Positions 1 to 12,102 of a DNA stretch of 64,000 nt are shown here, in pieces. Position 1 is the first letter of the stretch. Every line of letters begins with the position of its first letter. Origin of the DNA: Cercis canadensis (taxonomy: Eukaryota; Streptophyta; Magnoliopsida; Fabales; Fabaceae). The translations under genes and the position numbers were made by a program. The stretch is taken from positions 129,323 through 193,322 of the forward strand of contig QAOA01004016.1 of assembly GCA_003255065.1 (NCBI GenBank), in the 5' to 3' direction. The notes beneath the pieces were generated by a model, which saw nothing but the letters and a program-made list of their open reading frames with translations, had not been told where the DNA came from and searched no databases.

Positions 1-856
1 CTGCCATCTGCACCTCATTCACTCCACTAGCTGGGGTGATCATCCTTGTGCCAAATTGTTGTGCATTGTCTGACATTTTGGATATTAAATCTCTTGCAGT
101 TGTAGGGGTCTTGTCCACTAAGGCACCTCCAGAAGTAGCATCCACATAGCCTCAATCCATAGGAAGAAGTCCTTCGTAGAAATACTAGATGAGCAACTGG
201 TCACTGATTTGATGATGGGGGCAGCTTCGACAGAGTTTCTTGAATCTCTCCCAGTACTCATGTAGTGTCTCTCCACTGTTTTGCCTTACGCCACATATAT
301 CTTTCCTGATGGCAGCAGATCTAGAGGCAGGGAAAAACTTTTCAAGGAAGAACCTCTTCATGTCATTCCAGCTTGTGATGGTGGACGGCTACAGGTAATA
401 TAGTCAATCCTTTGCTGTTCCATCTAATGAAAAAGGGAAGGCCCTCAGCTTGATTTGCTCCTCTATGATTCCTTGAGGTCTCATGGTGGAACACACTATG
501 TGAAACTCCTTTAAGTGCTTGTGGGGGTCTTCACCTGCAAGTCCATGAAACTTTGGGAGCAAGTGTATTAATCCAAACTTCAATTTAAAATTGACATCTA
601 AATCAGGATAGTGAATACACAAAGGCTGGTAGTTATCATTAGGGGCAGCCAACTCCTTAAGAGTCCTAGCCCTAACATGCATGTCATTATTTCCAGCCCC
701 ATTATTAGCAACAAGATCAACCTCAGGATTAATGTCATTGGCAGCTATATTATGCTCTATATGATTAGGAGTTCTACGTGCCCTAGCAAGTGTGTGCAAA
801 GTTCTCTCTATTTTAGAATCACCTTAAAGTAGTTCAAAATGAGAGGACCGAGTCAT
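1..856 (-). pseudogene. gag: Athila-type gag, broken, 5' part only
   Basis: Minus-strand Gag capsid-precursor frame starting at an ATG at 856-854 (reading MTR, as in the two other Gag copies in the window). The core is recognisable: ARTLKELAAPN, LLPKFHGLAGEDPHKHLKEF, CSTMRPQGI, then WNDMKRFFLEKFFP and the ETLHEYWERFKKLC block typical of the retrotransposon gag family. It is dead: TAA replaces codon 11, a TGA replaces the Trp after AKD (near 402), and further stops follow near 160 and 130. The open part 404-799 is the longest uninterrupted stretch. Gag packages element RNA in cytoplasmic particles; this copy cannot make a full protein. Very close to the Gag at 31629-33576, so the assignment is secure; the rest lies beyond the window. 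Confidence 0.85.
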
Positions 857-1740
857 ACACCATGCAAATCAAAAGACAACAGCACTCTAAAACACACTAG
901 AACACAGAGAAATAGTAAAATAGTGAATCAATTAAAGAAAAGTGTGAAAACCGAAACACACTAAATGCACTAGACAAAGGCAAAAAGACACCAAAATAAT
1001 ACTAATTGACCCACCTAAGCATTTTTAAAAAATTTTCTACTACCACAGCATGAAATATTGATGAAAATTAAACTCAAAATTCAAATAAAAAATATTAAAA
1101 AATTGAAAAAGGGGTCCAAACGATGGAATTTGGCTGAGATAGGCTGGTCCTTAATGTAAAAGCATTAAGCTATATTTCTCACACCGTTTTCCTTCAACTG
1201 ACCAATCTTCACCTCAATCAGAGCACAAAAATCCGTACATAATTTTTACCCGTAAAATCGCAAATTCATGCCAAAACGCTGGGAAAATAGGGAAAAATTT
1301 GGGAACAGGCACAAGAATTCACACAATGGGAACCTAAAACAGCAAGGCAAACAAAATAGCAAGAAAAACAATAATCACAGACCTCACACAATATAGAAAT
1401 TTTGCCAAAAAGTGAACTAAGATAGCAAAGGAGACAGAATAGCGGTAAATGAGACAGAACAAGGGTAATAATAGCACAAAGTTCAGCTCATAGTGCTTCT
1501 CACAAAGCAATTTCTCTGTCCACTAATTTGCGGCTCAATCCCAGTTGGTCAGAATAAAAAACAAGACAGAAACAGAAACACTAAACAGAGAAAGAAAACT
1601 TAAACAGATAAGGAAAATAAAATAGGAAAGCAAGTAGGACAAGGGGAAAACGAATGAAGAACAATTGCTAGAAACAAGAACAGTAAGCAAGCAAAACAGT
1701 AATAAAAGAGTCCTAAGAAGATTAATATGTTAGGTGAAAT
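857..1740 (-). other. Athila leader (5' untranslated region), no gene
   Basis: Stretch between the primer site and gag, A-rich on the plus strand, with no plausible coding frame. Short open frames here look like chance. It matches in layout the leader of the derivative element at 16078-16657 (shared words such as the CACACTAAA and AAAGGCAAAAAGA stretches). Confidence 0.7.
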
Positions 1741-1757
1741 CTCCGGCAACGGCGCCA
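1741..1757 (-). promoter_or_regulatory. Primer-binding site (tRNA-Asp type)
   Basis: Minus-strand TGGCGCCGTTGCCGGAG, complementary to the 3' end of plant tRNA-Asp (which ends CCCCGGCAACGGCGCCA), six bases downstream of the LTR end. This is where minus-strand reverse transcription is primed in Athila elements. Confidence 0.9.
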
Positions 1758-1763
1758 AAATTT

Positions 1764-3042
1764 TGACGGGTGCCGAACCGTACAAAATTAAACTACTAAT
1801 TGCAACTAATTTGTAGTATAGGATGCAACCAGTGTCGTCTCCCAAGGATTCACCAGAACAACTAATCTTTTAAGAACTTAAGCAAGAACAAAATAAGGGG
1901 GGGTTTGTGTTGAATGCAATATACTAAGAATTTAGAAAGCAGTAAACTGAATTTATCAAATAAGAGAAAACGCAATCAACTCAAGCAGGCAACCAAACCT
2001 TAATCCGTCCTTGTTCACTAAAGATAACCTAGATCTGATTTAATTCTTGGTTAAGTGTTACCTGGAACCCCTATCAGTAGCACTTAGAATTCCTACTGAT
2101 TTACCAATCAGGATTCAATTAATCATGGAATTAAGACTCTAGGCAACCGCTCTATATCACTAAGTCCATATTAATTTAATAACCGAGTTAGCCAAGTTAA
2201 CCATATATTAAAGACCTTTAAAGTATGATTATCAATTTGATTACTGTTATGAATCTAATCAACCGATTTAAATTCATACAAGCATGCATGTAATTAAAAT
2301 ACCATTCAATCACATGAAGAAGGGAAGAAACAGTAATTCAAATTAAATCAAATCAAATCCGGTTGAAGCACATGAACTCTAGATTATTAAGTTTAGCTCC
2401 TCTTGAATTGATTACAAACGAACTTAGCCTTCCATGGAAGACTTGAACACAAAGCAAAGGGGGAAAAACGAACTCAGCAAAGGAGGCAGCAGCAGCTCAA
2501 GGGAATTTCGTATATCTCTGGTTGGTATGATTTGCCTCAACAACTTGAGAATATATACTAGCTGGCTGCCTCCTCTAGGTTTCCTAATTACAAAATAAAC
2601 CTAGTTTCCTAAATTATTAATGGCTAAAAATGTGATCAAGCCCTAGTGTCATGTGTGCTGGCCCAATAAGTAGATGTTGGCCCAAATAAACATGCTCTGA
2701 AAGGAATCAATCAATGCTGGGCGGAGCAGAAAATCTGGACTGCTTGCACGCGAATTTCAGTTGTCCAGACGCTATAATCAGCTTCTAGGCTCTTCATATG
2801 AAATGTGGAATTTTATGTCAGCTTTCAAACAAAACTGGAATCACATCAATCGGACATCTGTAGCCAAAGATATGGTGAAAAATGTAAGCAGTGCCAGAAT
2901 TTAATAGTTAAGCAATTAAAATCTACAAGCATCAACAAGTCCAAATCAACAAAACATGTCTAAAGGCCATAAAAATCACTAGAAACACACACTAAAAGAC
3001 TAAGTATAAGGGAAACAAATAGTATAAAATGATGTGTTATCA
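1764..3042 (-). repeat. 5' LTR of the left Athila element
   Basis: Reads on the minus strand from TGATAACACATC to the terminal GGCACCCGTCA, 1,279 bp, with TG...CA ends. A second copy of the same LTR subfamily is the solo LTR at 41131-42426 (shared start/end sequence and the block encoding GDDTGCILYYKLVAIS in one frame). That conserved frame is probably not a gene. Confidence 0.88.
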
Positions 3043-3047
3043 GACAC

Positions 3048-6000
3048 TATTCTCTAATGGGTCATTGTATGTCACCCAAAACTGTGTTTCTGCGCATCCC
3101 TGTATCTAAACTGGGATTGTTTACTCGTGGGTCAATGTATCTGGCCCGAGACTATTTTCATGTGTGTCACTGTGTCTGGTGGGTCACTTTATCTACACGA
3201 AAATTGTATTTCGGACCGTCCCTTTATCTGACCTAAAACTGTTTACTGGTGGGTCACTATATCTGTCTCGGGAATATTTTCTTATGTGCCACTGTATCTG
3301 GGAAGGGACTTTTTCCTTGTAGGTCACTATATCTGCTCTGGGACCCTCTTTCGGTATGTCCCTGTATATGACCCAGGATATCTTTCTTGTAGGTTACTGT
3401 ATCTAGCACGAGACTGTTCACTGGTGGTTTACTGTATCTAGCCCGCAACTGTGTTTCGACCTGTCCTTTTATCAGAACTGGGATTGTTTACTGGCGAGTC
3501 ACTACATCTAGCCTGAGACTATTTTCTTGTGTTTCCATGTATTTGGGACGGGACTTTTTCCTGGTTAGTCACTATATCTGTTCTAGGACCCTTTTTCGAT
3601 ACGTCCATATATCTGACCCAGGATATTTTTCTTACGGGTTACTATATCTGGCACAAGACTGTTCCTTGTGCTCTACTGTATCTAGCCCGAAACTGTGTTT
3701 CAGCCCGTCCATTTATCTGAACAGGGATTGTTTATTGGTGGGTCACTATATCTAGCCCGGGACCCTTTTTGGTATTTCCTGGTATATGACTCGAGGTATA
3801 TTTCTTGCAGTTTACTGTATCTAGCACGAGACAGTTCCCTGGTGGTTCATTGTATCTAGAAAGAAACTGTGTTTCGGCCCATCCTTTTATCAGAATCGGG
3901 ATTGTTTGTTGGTAGGTCAATATCTAGCTCGGGACTATTTTCCTATGTGTCACTGTATATAGGATGATACTCTTTCCTGGTGGGTCACTATATCTGAACT
4001 AAGACCCTTTTTCGGTGCGTCCTTGTATTTGACCTGGTACATTTTTCTTGCGGGTTACTATATATGGCACGAGACGGTGCCCTAATAGGTCACTTTACCC
4101 TGATTGAAATTGTATTTGGGCTCGTCCCTTTATTTGAATTGGGATTGTTTACTGGCGGGTCATTATAGTTGTCTTAAGACTATTTTCTTGTGTGTCACTG
4201 TATCTAGGACGGGACTCTTTCCTGGTTGGTCACTATATCTGGTCTGGGACCCTTTTTTCAGTACATCCTTGTATCTGACCCGGGATATTTTTCTTGCGAG
4301 TTACTGTACATGGCACGAGACAGTGCCTAGGTGGCTCACTTTATCTAGACTGAAACTGTATTTCGGCTCGTCCCTTTATCTAAATTGGGACTGTTTACTG
4401 GTGGGTCACTATATCTGGCCTAGGACCCTTTTTTGGTATGTTTTGGTATAAGACCCGGGATATATTTCATACGAATTACTGTATTTGGCACGAGACTATT
4501 CCCTGGTAATTCACTGTATCTAGCCCGAAATTGTGTTTCGGCCCATCCTTTTCTTAGAATCGGGATTTTTACTGGCGAGTCACTATATCTGGCCCTAGAC
4601 TATTTTCTTTTGTGTCACTGTATCTGCGACCGGACTTTTTTCTATTAGGTCACTATATCTGGTCTGGGACCTTTTTTCAATACGTCGTTGTATCTAACCT
4701 GAGATATTTTTCTTGTGGGTTACCGTATCTGGCATGAAATTGTTCCCTGATGCTTCACTTTATTTATCCCGAAACTATTTTTCAGCTCGTCCTTTTATCT
4801 AAACCAGGATTGTTTACTGGCGGGTCACTATATCTGTCTCGACACTATTTTCTTGTCTATTACTATATCTGGAACGGGACTCTTTCCAGGTGGGTCAATA
4901 TATTTGGTCCAGGACCATTTTTCGGTAGGTCCTTGTGTGTGACCTGGGATATTTTTCTTGCGGGTTACTACATCTGGCACGACACTGGTCCATGGTGAGT
5001 CACTGTATCTTGCTCAAAATTGTGTTTCAATGCGTCCCTGTATCTAAGCTGGGATTGTTTATTGGCGGGTCAATCTATCTGGCCCGAGATAGTTTTCTTA
5101 TGTGTCTATATCTGGGATGGGAATGTTTAAGGATGGGTAATTATATCTGGTCCAGGGCCTTTTTTCGATACAACATTGTATCTGACCCGGGATATTTTTC
5201 TTGCGAGTTACTATATCTAGCACGGGATTGTTCCCTGGTATAACATTATATCTATCCCAAAATTGTATTTCGACGCATCCCTGTATAAGAACTGGGATTG
5301 TTTACTGGCGGGTCACAGTATCTGGCCCGACACTATTTTTTTTTTATGTGTCATTGTATATAGGACGAGACTATTTCCTGTCGGGTCACTGAATCTGGTC
5401 CGGGACCCTTTTTCACTACGTCTCTATATCTGCCCCTTGATATTTTTCTTGTGGGTTACAATATCTAGCACGACACTATTTCCTTGTGAGTCACTGTATG
5501 TCACCCAAAACTGTGTTTCGGCGCATCCTTGTATCTAAACTAGGATTATTTACTGGCGAGTCAATGTATCTGGCCCGAGACTAATTTCTTGTGTGTCACT
5601 ATATCTGGGATGGGTCCCTGTATCTATTTCGAACCATTGTTCGATACATCCCGTTATCTGACTTGAGATATTTTTCTTGCGGTTTATTTTATCTTCCCCG
5701 AGACTGTTCCCTGGTCGTTCATTGTACTAGCCCAAAACTGTGTTTTAGCCCTTCATTTTATCTAAATCGAGATTGTTTGATGGCAGGTGACTACATTTGG
5801 CCCAAGACTATTTTCTTATGTGTCACTGTATCTAGACGAGACTCTTTCTAGGTGGGTCAATATATTTGGTCCAGGACCATTTTTTGATACGTCCTTATAT
5901 CTGACCTGGGATATTTTTCGTGTTGGATACTGTATATGGCAAGAGACAGTGCCCTGGTGGGTCACTTTATCTAGACCCAAACTATATTTAGGCGCGTCCT

Positions 6001-9000
6001 TGTATCTGAATTGGGATTGTTTACTAGCGGGTCACTATATTTGTCCCGAGCCTATTTTCTTTTTGTACTGTATCTGGGACGAGACTTTTTCCTAGTGGAT
6101 CACTATATCTGGTCCGGGACCCTTTTTTGGTTCGTCCGTTTATCTGACCCGAGATATTTTTCTTGCAGGTTACTGTATTTAGCACGAGACTGTTCCCTGG
6201 TGGTTCACTATATCTAGCCCGAAATTGTATTTCAACCCTTCATGTTATCTGAATCGGGATTGTTTACTGGCGGGTCACTATATCTGGCGCAAGACTATTT
6301 TTTTGTGTCACTGTATTTTGGACAAGACTCTTTCCTGGTGGGTCACTATATCTGGCCCGGGATCCTTTTTTGGTATAACCCGATATATGACCCAAGATAT
6401 ATTTCTTGCAGATTACAGTATTTGGCACAAGACTGTTCACTAATGTTTCATAGTATCTAGCCTAAAACTGTGTTTCGGCCTATCCTTTTATCAGAATCGG
6501 GATTGTTTACTAGCGGGCCACTATATCTGGTCTGAAACTATTTTGTTTTGTGTCACTGTATCCGAGACAAGACTTTTTCTTGCTAGGTCACTATATTTGG
6601 TTGGGGACCCTTTTTTGGTACGTCCCTGTATTTGACTCGGGATATTTTTCTTGTGGGTTACTGTATATGGCATAAGACTGTTCCTTCATGCTCCACTGTA
6701 TTTAGCCCGAAACTGTGTTTCAGCCCGTCCTTTTATTTGAACTGGGATTGTTTACTGGCAGGTCACTTTATCTATTCCGGGACAGTTTTCTTGTGTGTCT
6801 ATATTTGGGAAGGGACTGTTTTAAGGTGGGTAATTATATCTAGTCCACAACCCTTTTACAGTACAACATTGTATCTGACCCGAGATATTTTTCTTGTGAG
6901 TTACTGTATCTAGCACAGGATTGTTCCCTGGTAGGACATTATATCTATCCTGAAACTGTATTTTGACGCATCCCTGCATAAGAACTAGGATTGTTTATTG
7001 GCGGGTCACAGTATTTGGCCTGAGACTATTTTCTTGTGTCTCACTGTATCTGGGACGAGACTATTTCTTGTTAGGTCACTGTATCTGGTCCGGGACCCTT
7101 TTTCGGTATGTCTCTGCATCTGACCCGTGATATTTTTCTTCTGGGTTACAGTATCTGGCATGACATTATTCCCAAGTGAGTCATTATATCTCACCCAAAA
7201 CTGTGTTTCGGCGCATCCTTGCATCTAAACTGCGACTGTTTACTGGTGGGTAAATGTATCTAGCCCGAGACTATTTTCTTGTGTGTCATTGTATCTGGGA
7301 CGGGTCATTTGCTTTCTTGGTCACTATACCTGTTCCTTAAGCATTGTTCGGTACATCCCTTTATCTGACCCAAGATATTTTTCTTGCGGGTTACTGTATT
7401 TAGCACGAGATTGTTACCTAGTCATTCATTGTACTAGCCCGAAACTGTGTTTCAGCCCTTCATTTTATTTGAGTCGGGATTGTTTACTGGCGGGTCACTA
7501 TATCTGGCCCAAGATTATTTTCTTGTGTGTCACTGTATCTAGGTTAGGTCCCTTTCTTGGTAACTCACTATATCTGGTCCGGGACCCTTTTTCAGTACAT
7601 CCCTATATCTGACCCAGAATATTTTTCTTGCAGATTACTATGTATGGCACGAGACAGTGCCCTGGTGGGTCACTTTATCTACACAGAAACTGTATTTCAG
7701 CCCGTCCCTTTATCTGAATTGGGATTGTTCACTGGTAGGTCACTATATCTGTCTCGAGACTATTTTCTTGTGAGTCACTGTATTTGGGACGGGACTCTTT
7801 TCTGGTGGGTCACTATATCTGGTATGGGACTCTTTTTCAGTTCGTCCCTATATCTGACCCGAGATATTTTCTTGCGGGTTACTGTATATAGCACGACACA
7901 GTGCCCTAGTTGGTCACTTTATCTAGATCGAAATTGCATTTCGGCCTGTCCCTTTATCTAAACAGGGACTGTTTACTGGTGGGTCACTATATCTAGCCCT
8001 GAGAATATTTTCTTATGTGGCATTGCATCTGGGAAAGGACTCTTTCGTTGTGGGTCACTATATCTACTCTAGGACCCTTTTTCGGTAAGTCCTGAGATAT
8101 ATTTTTTGCAGGTTACTATATCTAGCACGAGACTGTTCCTTGTGCTCCACTGTATCTAGCCCGAAACTGTGTTTCAGGACGTCCTTTTATCTGAACCGGG
8201 ATTGTTTACTAGTGGGTCTCTATATCTGGGCCGGTATATTTTTCTTGTAGGTTACTGTATCTGGCATGAGATAGTGCCCTGGTGAGTCCCTTTCTCCCGT
8301 CCCTTTATTTGAATTGAGATTGTTTACTAGCGGGACACTATATCTATCCCGAGACTCTTTTCTTGTATATCACTGTATCTGTGATGGGACTTTCTCCTAG
8401 TGGGTCATTATATCTGGTCTGGGACCCTTTTTCGATACGTCCATGTATCAGACTCGGGATATTTTTCTTGCGGGTTACTGTATATGGCATAAGACAGTGC
8501 CCTGGTGGGTCACTTTATCTAGACTGAAACTGTATTTCGGTCCGTCCTTTTATCTAAACTAGGACTATTTATTGGTGGGTGTCTATATCTGGCCCGGGAA
8601 TATTTTCTTGTGTGCCACTGTATCTAGAAATGAGTCTTTCCTGGTGGGTCAATATATCTGGCCCGACACCCTTTTTCGGTACATCCCTGTATCTGACCTA
8701 AGATATTTTTCTTGTAAGTTACTGTATCTGGCACGAGACTATTCCCTGGTGTTCCACTGTATTTAGCTTGAAACTGTGTTTCAGCCCGTCCTTTTATCTG
8801 AACCGGGATTGTTTACTGGCGGGTCACTACATCTGTCCCGGGACTATTTTCTTTTGTGTCATTGTATCTGGGACGAGTCTCTTTCCTGGTAGGTCACTAT
8901 ATCTGGTTAGGACCCTTTTTTGGTAAGTCCCTATATCTGACTTGGTATATTTTTCTTGCGGGTTATTGTATTTGGCACGAGACAATGCCTTGGTAGGTCA

Positions 9001-10334
9001 CTTTATCTTGACCGAAACTATATTTCAACCTATCCCATTATCTAAATTGGGATTGTTTATTGTATCTGGGATTTGACTCTTTCCATATGGGTCACTATAT
9101 CTAGTTTGGGACCCTTTTTTGGTATGTCATGGTATCTGACTAGGGATAATTTTCTTGCAGGTTACCATATCTGGCACGAGATTGTTCCCTAGTGGGACAC
9201 TGTATCTTGCCCGAAACTGTGTTTCGGCACATACTTGTCTTTGAACCGGGATTGTTGACTAGCTATTCACTATATCTGGCCTGGGACTATTTTCTTGTGT
9301 GACACTCTATTTGGGACTGGACTTTTTCCTTGTGGGTCACTATATCAGGTTTAGGACCCTTTTTCGGTACGTCCTTCTTTCTAACCCGGGAGAATTTTCT
9401 TGCAGGTTACAGTATCTGGCATGGCACTCTTCCCTGGTGGGTCAAAGTATCTCACCCGAAACTGTGTTTGGACGCATCCCTATATCTAAATTGGGATTGT
9501 TTACTAGCGGGTCAATGTATTTGGCTAGGACTATTTTCTTGTATGTCACTGTATCTGGGATAGGACACTTTTGTTATAGGTCACTATATCTGTTCCGGCT
9601 CCCTTTCTCGATACATCCCTTTATCTGACTTGGGATATTTTTCTTGCGGGTTACTGTATCTGGCACGAGGCTGTTCCTTGGTGATTCACTGTATCTAGCC
9701 CGAAACTATGTTTCGACTTTACCTTTCTTATGTGTCACTACATCTAAGAAGGGACTGTTTCCTAGTGGGTCACTATATATGCTACAGGGGCCTTTGTTGG
9801 TATGTCCCTGTATATGACCTGGGATATATTTATTGTGAGTTACTGTATCTAACACTACACTGTTCCCTGGTGGTTCATTGTATCTAGCCCGAAACTATGT
9901 TTCGGCCTGTCCTTTTTCAGATCTGGGATTTTTTTTTAGGTGGGTCACTATATTTGGCCCGGGACTATTTTCTTATGTGTCACTGTATCTAGAACGGGAA
10001 TCTTTCTTGGTGGATCCCTATATCTGGTCCGGGACCCTTCTTCAGTACATCTCTGTATCTGACCCGTGATATTTTTCTTGCGGGTTACTGTATCTACCAC
10101 TGGACTATCTCCTGATGGATCACTATATCTAGCCCGAAATTGTGTTTCGGCGCATCCCTGTATTTGAACCGGGACTATTTACTGGCTGGTCATTGTATCT
10201 AGGACGGGACTTTTTCCTAGTGGGTCACTATATCTAGTCTAGGGCCCATTTTTGGTGGATCCCTATATCTAACCGGTGATATTTTTCTTGCAGGTTACTG
10301 TATCTAGCACGGATAATCCGTTGGTGGGCCCTTT
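3048..10334 (+). repeat. Satellite array, 245-bp higher-order repeat (left block)
   Basis: About 7.3 kb of head-to-tail repeats. The basic unit is ~35 bp, built round GGGTCACTGTATCTGG followed by CCGGGAC and a T-rich half ending near TTCCTGGT. Seven distinguishable sub-monomers make a ~245-bp higher-order repeat: the GGATATTTTTCTTGCGGG variant recurs near 4286, 4706, 4950, 5200, 5440, 5668, 5910, 6152, 6635, 6880, 7128, 7373, 7618 and 7867. That gives roughly 30 higher-order units, with some sub-monomers lost. Divergence between copies is substantial. Open frames of 60-134 codons fall throughout but shift frame from unit to unit and are not genes. Confidence 0.93.
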
Positions 10335-10759
10335 TTAGGCAGTTACCATTCTTTTCCTCTTTTGTTTTTCTAGAGGCTCTCCTTTCTTCTTCCCTTCTAC
10401 ACTGTTTTATTGCTTTCACCTTCATTGGAGCTCGGATTGATGGCCATGGAGGAGTAGAACACTTGTAACCAAGCTAGGCTCCTCAATTAACTTGGTTTGA
10501 TTTTGAGATTCTGCACTTAATTGAATTAAGTTAATGCAATTATGTTCTTCTTGAATTTCCGCCCTATCTTGGATTTTATATGGATTATGGAGATTTTTAT
10601 TGTTCTTATGAATGTTGAGGCAAGATCTAAGACTTAGGTTGATTGACTTTTGTTTTGGTTGCATGAATTCAGAGGACCTTGCTAATTGATGTTCGATTTT
10701 TAGATTAATCCACTAATTGTTTATTCTTTGTGATTGCAAGATTAGTGATTGTATGTCGT
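10335..10759 (+). repeat. Athila LTR-leader tandem unit 1, left part
   Basis: Left part of a 5'-truncated Athila LTR on the plus strand. It is split from its right part (18137-18505) by the minus-strand element at 10760-18136. Unit starts TTAGGCAGTTACC, as do units 2 (18932) and 3 (24792). GTCGT at 10755-10759 is the target-site copy of the inserted element. To the left it meets the satellite at about 10331. Confidence 0.8.
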
Positions 10760-12083
10760 TGATTGGTGTTGTCGCTTAACCAATTAAATTAAATCGAATC
10801 CCTTAATTAGAATGCAATAGAGGGCATAATCCGGGTTTGTCTCACAAGGAATGCAATGTGTAATCAATAATTTCAAGTTAAAAACATGAGATTTTTGAAA
10901 CAAGAATATAATAGTAAATTGCAAAATTAAACAAAGATTAATGTAGTTGATTAAGGGCGTAACCTAGTTAGACATCCATCAAAAACCGGTTTGATTCATC
11001 CTAGATTAACATGAGTGATTAAGTCTTAATGTAGCAATGCTAATTGAGTTTAATCACAACTGAAATCTCTAATTGTGACTAATTATTCCTACTAAGTTAT
11101 CACTTAGAATTCGATTAACCACATACAATCACTAATCTTGTAATCACAAAGACTAAGCAATTAGTGATTAATCTAAAAACCGAACATCAATTAACATAGC
11201 ATAGCTTCTTTGAATTCTAACCACAGATTAAAGATTGATCAATCTAAATTCTATTTCTTACTTCAATATCCATATAAATCACAAAGATCTCCATGAATTC
11301 ATACAAAGATTAAAGCAAGGTAGAAGTTCAAAGAAGAAGAAATTGCATTAAGTTTAATCCAATTAAGAACATAATCGCAAAATCAAAACCGAATTTAATC
11401 AGGAGTCTAACTTAGTTACAAGGATTCTACCCCTCTATGGTCATGAAATCCAAGCTCCAATGGAGAAGTGCAGTCATAAATCAAAGAGCTCCAGAATTTT
11501 TAAGAGAGAAAACAAAAGCTGCCTAGTCTAGCAATTCATAACTCATCTGCCCCCTTTCTCTACTTATAACTTCCTAACTTTCATGCACACCTAATTTAGC
11601 CCTAACCTAATTTAAACCTCTGGACCCCAGCTTCAAATGGGCTCCGGTTTGGGCCTAACTGGGCCTGAATTGAGGAAGTTAAGCCCATTTAAGTCCATCT
11701 AGGTCCATATAGGTCTCTGGACTAATCAGCCATTTTTGACAGGCAATAATACCATCTTAAGTTCATAATTTGTAAACCAGCCTTCATAACAATTGAAGCC
11801 CTGCTCCTTAGATTTCCAATGGGACCAGTTTCAAGTCCATACGACATGTACAACACAAGTTATGGTCCAAACACTGCATGCGGGTCAGGATCCAGAGGCA
11901 GCGACTCTACTCTAACTTCCGGGCTAAATTTGACCCACTGAACGTCTAAATTGGCCTTGGAGGTGAATTAAAGTTGTATATAATCCTCTTAGCTTTCCTA
12001 CAAGGTAAGAATCAAATAAACCCAAAATAGGATTAGGAAGTTAAAAATGAGGATTAATTAATATATAAAAATACTGTTCATCA
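10760..12083 (-). repeat. 3' LTR of the pol-less Athila derivative
   Basis: 1,324 bp, TG...CA ends (minus strand starts TGATGAACAGTA). By eye ~95% identical to the partner LTR over the first 230 bp. It lacks ~130 bp that the partner holds at about 17942-18070, so the length difference is one deletion in U3. Confidence 0.9.
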
Positions 12084-12102
12084 AATCCACACACACTTAT
12101 CC
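12084..12102 (-). promoter_or_regulatory. Polypurine tract before the 3' LTR
   Basis: On the minus strand GGATAAGTGTGTGTGGATT runs straight into the LTR start. The same position in the full-length Athila reads GGATAAGTGTGGAGGGATT (42586-42604). Primes plus-strand DNA synthesis. Confidence 0.7.

Larger units (their letters stand above)
1..3042 (-). mobile_element. Athila-type Ty3/gypsy retrotransposon, 5' portion (cut by window edge)
   Basis: Read on the minus strand this is the 5' end of an LTR retrotransposon: 5' LTR (3042 down to 1764), a primer-binding site matching the 3' end of tRNA-Asp, a ~0.9-kb untranslated leader, then a Gag reading frame running off the left edge of the window. The primer site and the Gag sequence, close to the Gag of the full-length element at 29676-44073, place it in the Athila branch. 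On its right it abuts the satellite array directly, with GACAC (3043-3047) as the presumed target-site copy; the partner copy lies outside the window. Confidence 0.85.

Noticed and set aside
1600..1845. 81-codon frame (MGDDTGCILYYK start), also at 42345-42554
   Set aside because: Conserved only because both are copies of the same LTR subfamily. The frame straddles LTR end, primer site and leader in one copy, and diverges after the LTR end in the other.
3257..10069. Dozens of 60-134-codon ORFs with recurring peptides such as YLARDCSLVGHYI
   Set aside because: They are translations of the ~35-bp satellite sub-monomer. Frame changes between units because neither 35 nor 245 is a multiple of three, and starts and stops are not conserved.
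3048..10334. CRISPR-like array
   Set aside because: Repeat spacing is regular, but the intervening sequence is itself repeated in a fixed cycle, and no cas-like gene exists; the setting is a plant nuclear satellite.
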